A stretch of DNA of 29,565 nt from CAYRSS01 sp964426945 (lineage in GTDB: Bacteria > Planctomycetota > Phycisphaerae > UBA1845): positions 1 to 29,565 of the forward strand of contig CAYRSS010000052.1 of NCBI GenBank assembly GCA_964426945.1, written 5' to 3'. Below, in pieces: positions 23,851 through 29,565 of the stretch; position 1 is the stretch's first letter, and every line of letters begins with the position of its first letter. The notes under the pieces are model-generated. The model worked only from the letters and a program-made list of their open reading frames with translations. It searched no databases and had not been told where the DNA came from. Made by a program: the position numbers and the translations under genes.

Positions 23851-24642
23851 TCAGGCGCCGGCGGTCGGCACATCTGGCGAGACGAGCATCTCAGCCGGGT
23901 AGCGCACCCACATCAGGCAGAGCCCCAGCGCGGGCACGCACGGCCCGCCGCGGCTCCGATCGCGCGAAGCAAGAATATCGCGGAGGTAGCCGGGCTCCCA
24001 GCGGCCTCGGCCGATCTCGATGAGCGTCCCGACCATGTTGCGGACCTGGTTGTAGAGAAACCCGGTCCCCTCGATGCTGATGCAGACCTCGTCGCCGTGC
24101 CGCTCGACGTCACAGCGTATTACGGTGCGGACGGTGCTCTCCCGCACTTGCGTGCCTGTCGACGCCATCGCCGCGAAGTCCTGCTCCCCCACGAACCAGC
24201 GCGCCGCCTGCTGCATCAACTCCAGGTCCAGAGCCTTCCAGAAGTGGTAGACATAGCGCTGGGTCAATCCGGCCACGGGCTTGTGGGTGACGTTGTGGAT
24301 GCGATATCGATAGAGCTTGCTGACGGCGCTGTGGGTGGCGTGGAAGCGCGGGTGCGCCTCGGCCACGTCGAGGACGGTCACATCGTCGGGCAGCCTCGCG
24401 CCGGCAGCGTAGCGGATCTTGTCCACGGGCAGGACGCAGGTCGTTTCGAGGCTCGCAACCTGGCCCCGGGCATGGACGCCGGCGTCGGTTCGGCCGCTGC
24501 CGACCAGCGAGAGCGGGTGGCGGCACACCCGGCGCAGGGCGTCCTCGAGCACGCCCTGCACCGTGCGGAGGCCCTCCTGCTGCTGCCAGCCGTGAAAGTC
24601 GGTGCCGTCGTAGGCGATGCGCATGAACAGCTTGCGGGTCAC
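23851..24642 (-). CDS. truA: tRNA pseudouridine synthase A
   Basis: A 263-residue enzyme that makes pseudouridine at positions 38-40 of the tRNA anticodon arm. The N-terminus KLFMRIAYDGTDFHGWQ and the catalytic motif GSGRTDAGVHARGQV with nucleophile Asp53 are intact. FHATHSAVSKLYRYRI, and near the end GTGFLYNQVRNMVGTL, are family hallmarks. The GTG at 24642 gives an N-terminus of normal length; TACGAT ends 6 nt upstream and no ribosome-binding site is seen. The gene diverges from the ECF sigma gene at 24722. Confidence 0.96.
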   Translation of the reverse strand: MTRKLFMRIAYDGTDFHGWQQQEGLRTVQGVLEDALRRVCRHPLSLVGSGRTDAGVHARGQVASLETTCVLPVDKIRYAAGARLPDDVTVLDVAEAHPRFHATHSAVSKLYRYRIHNVTHKPVAGLTQRYVYHFWKALDLELMQQAARWFVGEQDFAAMASTGTQVRESTVRTVIRCDVERHGDEVCISIEGTGFLYNQVRNMVGTLIEIGRGRWEPGYLRDILASRDRSRGGPCVPALGLCLMWVRYPAEMLVSPDVPTAGA

Positions 24643-24672
24643 GATTCGATCGTATGCGGCGGGCGCAGGCGG

Positions 24673-24678
24673 TACAAT
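24673..24678 (+). promoter_or_regulatory. Candidate -10 box of the ECF sigma gene
   Basis: TACAAT lies 43 bp before the ATG in the truA / sigma divergent spacer. The same GTACAAT word precedes the secreted protein gene at 9267. The -35 region is poor. Confidence 0.3.
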
Positions 24679-24721
24679 CGCCGCTCGCAAGGCGGCACGT
24701 CACCCGCCGCGCGCCGGGCCC

Positions 24722-25318
24722 ATGAGCGACGTCACACGCATCCTGGAAGCGATCGAGCGCGGAGACCCGGCCGCCTCAGCCGATCTGCTGCCCATCGTCT
24801 ACGAGGAGCTGCGCCGACTGGCCGCTGCACGCCTCTCCCGCGAGTCGGCCGGTCAGACGATCCAGGCGACCGCCCTGGTGCATGAGGCGTACCTCCGACT
24901 GGTGGGCGACCCGGCGCAGCAATGGGATGGCCGGGGTCATTTTTTCGCCGCGGCGGCGGAGGCCATGCGCCGCATCCTGATCGATCGCGCGCGGGAGCGC
25001 GGCGCGCAGAAGCGCGGAGGCGACCGCGTCCGCCTGTCGCTTGACGACGCAAGCCTGACGGTGGACGTGGCCGTCGAGGCCCTGCCCGAGCGAGAAGCCG
25101 AGCGGCGCGAGGACCTCCTCCGGTTGAGCGACGCGCTGGACCGACTGGCCGCCCGCGACGCGTTGAAGGCCGATCTCGTGAAGCTGCGCTTTTTCGCCGG
25201 GCTCACCTTGGAGGAGGCGGCCGCCGCGCTGCGCATCTCCCCCGCCACCGCGGACCGGTACTGGGCCTTCTCCCGGGCGTGGCTGTTCCGCGAACTCGCC
25301 GCTTCGCCCCCGCCGTGA
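24722..25318 (+). CDS. ECF-like sigma factor (Sigma70_ECF / TIGR02999 type)
   Basis: A 198-residue sigma factor. The N-terminus VTRILEAIERGDPAASADLLP, the region 2 stretch YEELRRLAAARLSRE with IQATALVHEAYLRL, and AMRRILIDRARERGAQKRGG are typical of the planctomycete-enriched group. Region 4 (LRFFAGLTLEEAAAALRISPATADRYW) is the DNA-binding helix-turn-helix. The ATG at 24722 is chosen because homologues start at this point. No anti-sigma gene is adjacent; instead a Ser/Thr kinase gene follows after 138 bp, as often seen for this group, which suggests control by phosphorylation. Confidence 0.92.
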   Translation: MSDVTRILEAIERGDPAASADLLPIVYEELRRLAAARLSRESAGQTIQATALVHEAYLRLVGDPAQQWDGRGHFFAAAAEAMRRILIDRARERGAQKRGGDRVRLSLDDASLTVDVAVEALPEREAERREDLLRLSDALDRLAARDALKADLVKLRFFAGLTLEEAAAALRISPATADRYWAFSRAWLFRELAASPPP

Positions 25319-25392
25319 CTTGCGGAGCCGCTTCCGCGTAATCTGCCCCGAGCCAACTTTTTTTGGTGATTTGCTGAGGCCGCCCCGCTGCC

Positions 25393-25409
25393 GACTCCGC
25401 ATGGGAGTC
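25393..25409 (+). repeat. Small hairpin between sigma and kinase genes
   Basis: GACTCC (25393-25398) and GGAGTC (25404-25409) form a perfect 6-bp stem with a 5-nt loop, about 50 nt before the kinase ATG. No T run follows, so it is not a terminator; it may tune the ratio of the two products. Confidence 0.35.
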
Positions 25410-25456
25410 CGGCGGGCCGTCGTCCACGCCGGCCTGAGTCGCCCAGGGAGTCTGCC

Positions 25457-28069
25457 ATGACCCGCAGCGAGGAGCTTCTCGAACAGGTGTTTGACGCGGC
25501 GCGAAAGCTGCCCGCGGGCCGCGAGCGCGAGGCGTACCTTGCGGGCGCCTGCCGGGGCGAGCCGGGGCTGCGAGCCGAGGTGGAGGCGCTGCTCGCCTCG
25601 CATGACGGTGCCGGGAGCTTTCTCGCCGAGGGGGACTCACGCCTCCGCCACCTGAGCGAAGGCGCGACGCACACCAGTCCGGTCGCGGATCGACCGGATG
25701 CCGATGGGACCATCATCGATCGTTACCGCGTGATCGAGAAGATCGGCGAAGGCGGGTTCGGGACCGTACACATGGCCGAGCAGCAGCGCCCGCTCCGGCG
25801 GCTCGTCGCTCTCAAGATCCTGAAGGCGGGCATGGACACGCGGCAGGTCGTCGCACGATTCGACCAAGAACGACAGGCGCTCGCGCTGATGGATCACCCG
25901 CACATCGCCCGCGTGTTCGACGGGGGCGAGACCGCCGCCGGCAGGCCCTATTTCGTCATGGAGCTGGTCAAAGGGGTGCCGCTTACGGCCCACTGCGACG
26001 CGCAGCGTCTCACCGTCCGCGAGCGGTTGGAGGTGTTCCTGCAGGTGTGCGACGCGGTGCAGCACGCTCACCAGAAGGGGTTGATTCACCGGGATCTCAA
26101 GCCCGGCAACGTGCTGGTCAGCTACGTCGACGGCCGCCACGAGGCCAAGGTGATCGACTTCGGTATCGCCAAGGCCCTCGACCGCCGGTTCACCGATCAC
26201 ACCGTCTACACCGGGTTCCACCAGATGGTCGGGACGCCGCAGTACATGAGCCCGGAGCAGGCGGTCGGCAGCCTTGATGTGGACACGCGCACCGATGTGT
26301 ACGCACTGGGCGTGCTGCTCTACGAACTCATCACCGGAGCCACCCCCTTCGACGGCGAAGAACTGCGCCACGCGGGAATCGGCGGAATCCAGCGGATCAT
26401 CAGCGAAGTCGAGCCGCCGAGGCCGAGCACGCGGTTCGCCACCTTGGATCAGCGTCCATCGACCTCCGGGGCCAGCGAGCCGTTGTCGGCGACGCAACGA
26501 ATCGCCCAGCAGCGACGGATCGAACCCGGCGCCTTGGCGCGGCTGCTTCGCGGCGACCTGGACTGGATCGCGATGCGCTGCCTCGAGAAAGACCGCGCGC
26601 GGCGCTACGCGTCGGCCTCGGATCTGGCCGCGGACATTCGCCGATACCTGGCGGATCAACCAGTGCAGGCCGGCCCACCCGGCATGACGTATCGCGCCCG
26701 CAAGTTCATACGGCGTCACCGGGCGGGCACGCTCGCGGCCGTCGTGCTGCTGATCGCGGCGGTGGCGGGCGGTGCAACGCTGCGCCAGGCGCGCCTCGAG
26801 AGCCGCCAGCGCCGCGAGACGCACACTCGCCTCCTCGCCCAGGCCCTCGACCAAGGGGCGGTGCTGCTGGGCCAGGCGATGTCCGCGCCCGTCGGTCGGT
26901 CGCTGGAGTGGGATGCTGTCGAGACCGCGTCCGGCCGGGTGTCGGACCTGTTGGCCACCGGACCGACGGACGAAGTGACCGCGGACCGGGCTGATGCGTT
27001 TCTCCGCCTCGTCGCCGAGGCTCGCTCGGACCGGGAATTGGCTCAGCAGATCGAGGACGTCGTGATCGTCGGCGCCACGCATCAGGATCGAGACAGTTGG
27101 CTGGCAATGGAGGCGCGTTTCCGCGAGCTGTTCAAGGCGCGCGGCATCGACCTCGATCAACTTGACAAGGAAGAAGTTGTCCGCCGCATCCGCGCAAGCC
27201 GCACCCCCGACAAGCTGGCCGACGCGCTGGAGCTCTGGATCGGCACGATCGCCAACCTCCCCGCGTTCGGCGTTCGACGCATGGAGAAGCCCGAGTGGGA
27301 TGAGTGGGTCGAGGTGCTGCTGGCCAGCGATGACGACCCGGTGCGCACGGGGATCCGGAAGGCCCACTACGCCGGCCGACGGCCGACGGTCGCGGAACTC
27401 GATGCCATCGTCGCCGACGTGGATCTCGCCACGCTGACGCCGCGCACCCTGTCATGGCTGGCGACGACCTACGCCATGACCACCGAGCCGCAGCGCGCCG
27501 AGGAGCTCTTCCGCACGGCCCTGAGGTTTCACCCAGACGACTTCATGCTGAACTTCGACTACGCCTACGGTCTTGCCTGGCGGCAGCGCTGGCAGGAGGC
27601 GATCCGCTATTACATGCGTTGCCTTGCCCTTCGGCCGGAGGAGTCCGGGATCTGGCGGGCGATGGGCAACGCGATGCGGGAAACGGGCGAACTGGAGAAT
27701 TCGCGTGAGGCGCTGGAGCGTTCGATTGAGCTCAAGCCGGAACATGCCGCGACTTACGTGGACCTCGCCGAGACCCTCGTGGCCATGGATGCGCCGGACG
27801 CGGCGGCAACCGCGGCGCGGCAGGCGATCGCCCGGCAGGACGACTTCGCGCAAGCGCATGGCGCGCTCGGACGAGCCCTCATGACCACGGGCGATCTGGA
27901 CGGCGCCCTCGCCGCCCTCAAGCGTTGTCGCGAGCTCGACGAGGCCAACCCGCTGGTCACGCTGGACTCGGCGCAGTGGCTGGCCGACTGCGAGCAGCGC
28001 CTCGCGGAGCGGGCTGGACAACCCATGACCGCCAGCGACGCAGCACCCCTTGCGGAGCCGCAGCCATGA
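25457..28069 (+). CDS. Membrane Ser/Thr protein kinase with C-terminal TPRs
   Basis: An 870-residue kinase. Residues 1-60 form a small helical domain common in planctomycete kinases. The Hanks-type kinase domain spans about 88-400: glycine loop GEGGFGTVH, Lys120 in VALKIL, catalytic HRDLKPGNVL (211-220, Asp213), DFGIAKA (234-240) and GTPQYMSPEQ. All catalytic residues are present. The substrate lobe has an insert around 310-360. A membrane segment follows at about 424-442. The outer part of about 430 residues ends in TPR-like helices (about 662-825). AGGGAG lies about 9 nt before the ATG. The gene follows the ECF sigma gene by 138 bp and overlaps the next gene by ATGA, so the unit is likely co-transcribed. 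Confidence 0.95.
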   Translation: MTRSEELLEQVFDAARKLPAGREREAYLAGACRGEPGLRAEVEALLASHDGAGSFLAEGDSRLRHLSEGATHTSPVADRPDADGTIIDRYRVIEKIGEGGFGTVHMAEQQRPLRRLVALKILKAGMDTRQVVARFDQERQALALMDHPHIARVFDGGETAAGRPYFVMELVKGVPLTAHCDAQRLTVRERLEVFLQVCDAVQHAHQKGLIHRDLKPGNVLVSYVDGRHEAKVIDFGIAKALDRRFTDHTVYTGFHQMVGTPQYMSPEQAVGSLDVDTRTDVYALGVLLYELITGATPFDGEELRHAGIGGIQRIISEVEPPRPSTRFATLDQRPSTSGASEPLSATQRIAQQRRIEPGALARLLRGDLDWIAMRCLEKDRARRYASASDLAADIRRYLADQPVQAGPPGMTYRARKFIRRHRAGTLAAVVLLIAAVAGGATLRQARLESRQRRETHTRLLAQALDQGAVLLGQAMSAPVGRSLEWDAVETASGRVSDLLATGPTDEVTADRADAFLRLVAEARSDRELAQQIEDVVIVGATHQDRDSWLAMEARFRELFKARGIDLDQLDKEEVVRRIRASRTPDKLADALELWIGTIANLPAFGVRRMEKPEWDEWVEVLLASDDDPVRTGIRKAHYAGRRPTVAELDAIVADVDLATLTPRTLSWLATTYAMTTEPQRAEELFRTALRFHPDDFMLNFDYAYGLAWRQRWQEAIRYYMRCLALRPEESGIWRAMGNAMRETGELENSREALERSIELKPEHAATYVDLAETLVAMDAPDAAATAARQAIARQDDFAQAHGALGRALMTTGDLDGALAALKRCRELDEANPLVTLDSAQWLADCEQRLAERAGQPMTASDAAPLAEPQP

Positions 28070-28635
28070 CCGCCGTGGAAAGCCCAACCATCCCCGTGAA
28101 AACCAGAAAGAGGCACAAGATGTGGACTTACCTGCTCCTCGGCGCAGCCGTTCTCGCGGGCGTGGGAATCACACTCGTCGTGCTCGGCCACTTCCTGCCG
28201 CCGGACTACAGCTTCGAAGTTCGCCGCCGTGTGGCGCTCGCCCCGGAGGTTGTCTGGCAGCGGATGCAGGACGTTCAGAATTACCCGCTGTCCACGAAGA
28301 TGTGCCGCGGCGTTGTGCTGCTGGATTCGACCGCGGGACGCGAGTCGTGGACCGAGGACATGGGAGCGTCGAAGGCGACCTGCGCGGTCGTTGAATCGCA
28401 GGAGCCCGCGCGGCGGACGGTCACTGCGAAGGACAACGTCGTACCCCTGTCGTTTCGCTCGGTGACGACGCTGACACCGGTCGAAGGCGGCACGGAGCTT
28501 CACACCGTGGTCAACGGGCGGATCGAGAACGGCACCTGGCATGTGCCGATTTTCCGCCTGCTGATTCACTGGGCCGGGGCGGCGAAGTCCGGCTCGCAGC
28601 AGTACCTCGATTCACTGGGGGCGCCGGGGGCCTGA
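28066..28635 (+). CDS. Membrane-anchored SRPBCC (START-like) protein
   Basis: A 189-residue protein. A membrane segment at about 20-43 (MWTYLLLGAAVLAGVGITLVVL) is followed by an SRPBCC fold domain: FEVRRRVALAPEVVWQRMQD, then RRTVTAKDNVVPLSFRS, TLTPVEGGTELHTVVNG and a C-terminal helix. This fold binds hydrophobic ligands in a deep pocket. The topology (short basic N-terminus inside) puts the domain outside the cytoplasm. The ATG at 28066 overlaps the kinase stop (ATGA), which points to coupled translation and a shared role with the kinase. The ligand is unknown. Confidence 0.8.
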   Translation: MTAVESPTIPVKTRKRHKMWTYLLLGAAVLAGVGITLVVLGHFLPPDYSFEVRRRVALAPEVVWQRMQDVQNYPLSTKMCRGVVLLDSTAGRESWTEDMGASKATCAVVESQEPARRTVTAKDNVVPLSFRSVTTLTPVEGGTELHTVVNGRIENGTWHVPIFRLLIHWAGAAKSGSQQYLDSLGAPGA

Positions 28636-28714
28636 GCGCCGTCGCAGCCGGTGAGCCCGGGTTCGCCCCGCCCGGACGCAGCAGGACCAATCAAATCGAA
28701 GGAGGATCAGGACC

Positions 28715-29341
28715 GTGAACAGGATGCTTCAGATTACCGTGTGTGCCGTGGCCGGCTGGCTGGGTGGATCCCTGCTGGCGAGCGGCAGCGAAGAACCACG
28801 AAAGGAGCCGAGCACGATGGAATCAGGATGCATGGATCAGGCCGCGATGCAGCGCTGGCAGGACGCGGCCACCGCGGGCCCGATGCACGAGCTGCTCGCG
28901 AGCCGCGTCGGCAAGTGGAAGACCACGACGAAGGTCTGGATGAACCCGGCGGGCGAGCCGTCGGTCTCCGAGGGGGAGGCCGTGATCGAGCCGGTGCTGG
29001 GCGGGCGCTTCACGCGCGAAACGTCGCGCGGTTCGATGATGGGCATGCCCGTGGAGAGCATCTACTACCTGGGCTACAACAACGTGCGCAAGCAGTTCGT
29101 GACCTGCTCGTTCAGCGGATTCGGCACCGGCATCACCGTCGGCCAGGGAGCCCTGAGCTTCGACAAGAAGACGCTCACCTTCATTGCGGAGATGGACGAG
29201 CCGATGACCGGCGAGATCGGCAAGGCGGTCCAGTGCACGATCCAGCTCGTCGATAACGACACCAACGTGATGAGTCTCCACGAAATCCTCTACGGCCAGC
29301 CGTTCCGCGTCGTGGAGATCACCTATCACCGCGTGAAGTAA
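28715..29341 (+). CDS. DUF1579-family protein, probably exported
   Basis: A 208-residue protein. The first 23 residues are hydrophobic and look like a signal peptide (LQITVCAVAGWLGGSLLASG). The rest matches DUF1579: HELLASRVGKWKTTTKVWM, EAVIEPVLGGRFTRE, IYYLGYNNVRKQFVTCSF and a final VVEITYHRV. The family forms a small beta-barrel of unknown function. The GTG at 28715 has an excellent AAGGAGG (28699-28705) 9 nt upstream. It lies 79 bp after the SRPBCC gene on the same strand and may belong to the same transcript; its own strong ribosome-binding site allows independent expression. Confidence 0.88.
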   Translation: MNRMLQITVCAVAGWLGGSLLASGSEEPRKEPSTMESGCMDQAAMQRWQDAATAGPMHELLASRVGKWKTTTKVWMNPAGEPSVSEGEAVIEPVLGGRFTRETSRGSMMGMPVESIYYLGYNNVRKQFVTCSFSGFGTGITVGQGALSFDKKTLTFIAEMDEPMTGEIGKAVQCTIQLVDNDTNVMSLHEILYGQPFRVVEITYHRVK

Positions 29342-29484
29342 CCTGTGCACCGGCGCGAAAACACGGGAAGCGTACGCCTCGGCGTGGCCGGGACCGTCTG
29401 GGACCGTCGCGGGTTGTGTATCCCCGCTTGCCCCCCCTGCCGCTTCAGGGGAATGCCTTACGCCAAGGCGCAAAGCTCGCATAG
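29342..29484. other. Spacer between DUF1579 gene and Rhs fragment
   Basis: About 140 bp in which I see no gene, ribosome-binding site or clear hairpin. Confidence 0.4.
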
Positions 29485-29565
29485 TGCGAAGGGAAAGACC
29501 AGCCGGCCTGCTACGACGGCACGGGCCGGCGGGTGCGGAAGGTCGTCTCGAACGCTGGCGAGCAC
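29485..29565 (+). pseudogene. Rhs/YD-repeat fragment, start missing, runs off the right edge
   Basis: From 29512 the plus frame reads YDGTGRRVRKVVSNAGEH, a typical Rhs/YD-repeat core motif, and continues out of the window. A TAG at 29482 closes the frame upstream and no usable start codon lies between it and the motif. The gene is therefore either a decayed 5'-truncated remnant or frameshifted; the part past the edge decides which. Confidence 0.5.

Noticed and set aside
25637..27367. A 576-codon open frame antisense to the kinase gene
   Set aside because: The kinase motifs on the plus strand are complete; the antisense product is motif-free.
1..29565. CRISPR arrays, tRNA or rRNA genes, insertion sequences, prophage or defence cassettes
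   Set aside because: No direct-repeat arrays, no tRNA-like cloverleaf or rRNA stretch and no transposase, integrase, phage or defence protein motifs were found.

Overview
The window is GC-rich DNA from a diderm bacterium, most likely a planctomycete and probably close to the Phycisphaerae. Five things point there. A small membrane protein carries a C-x2-C-GYDLRG ... RCPECG zinc ribbon of planctomycete type. Two secreted proteins combine DxDxNG calcium-binding linkers with dockerin-like tails. An ECF sigma factor of the planctomycete (Sigma70_ECF / TIGR02999) type sits in front of a Ser/Thr kinase with a transmembrane segment and TPRs. A lone lpxA shows lipid A synthesis. A small DUF6941-like protein is also present. 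This placement is inference from protein families, not from a marker gene; I found no rRNA, tRNA, CRISPR array, insertion sequence or prophage.

Layout, left to right. 1-2045 (minus): N-terminal two thirds of dnaE, cut by the left edge. 2441-2902 (plus): a DUF6941-like protein. 2913-2990: a REP-like inverted repeat. 3206-5962 (plus): a lipoprotein of about nine tandem Ig-like repeats. 5979-7166 (minus): a PDZ + YbaY-like secreted protein and the zinc-ribbon membrane protein. 7329-8412 (minus): a cupin and a nitroreductase that keeps the iodotyrosine deiodinase catalytic triad. 8500-8961 (minus): ndk. 9267-12763 (plus): a secreted dockerin-like protein, a divergent RNase HII homologue and a YacP-type NYN nuclease. 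12774-14302 (minus): an anti-sigma factor and its ECF sigma factor, coupled by an ATGA overlap. 14303-14687: a spacer holding a promoter and a strong terminator about 120 bp apart, a candidate small RNA or attenuated leader. 14688-16409 (minus): lpxA and a family 4 uracil-DNA glycosylase. 16507-17355 (plus): an alpha/beta hydrolase. 17362-18474 (minus): a zinc alcohol dehydrogenase. 18582-22254 (minus): a 1197-residue exported beta-helix protein with a strong terminator. 22644-24642 (minus): a GT4 glycosyltransferase and truA. 24722-29341 (plus): ECF sigma, Ser/Thr kinase-TPR, membrane SRPBCC protein and DUF1579 protein. From about 29485 to the right edge: a fragment of an Rhs/YD-repeat reading frame without a start.

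Most of this is ordinary housekeeping (replication, nucleotide metabolism, tRNA modification, DNA repair, lipid A) mixed with lineage-typical exported and signalling proteins. Two separate ECF regulatory units occur: a classical sigma/zinc-finger anti-sigma pair and a sigma/kinase unit followed by two small binding-fold proteins. The points most worth a second look are the candidate RNA at 14458-14578, the RNase HII homologue that lost the arginine of its substrate-sensing GRG motif, the deiodinase-like flavoprotein paired with a cupin, the sigma-kinase-SRPBCC-DUF1579 cluster, and the unnamed conserved modules in the two large secreted proteins. I saw no convincing new defence or mobile system.
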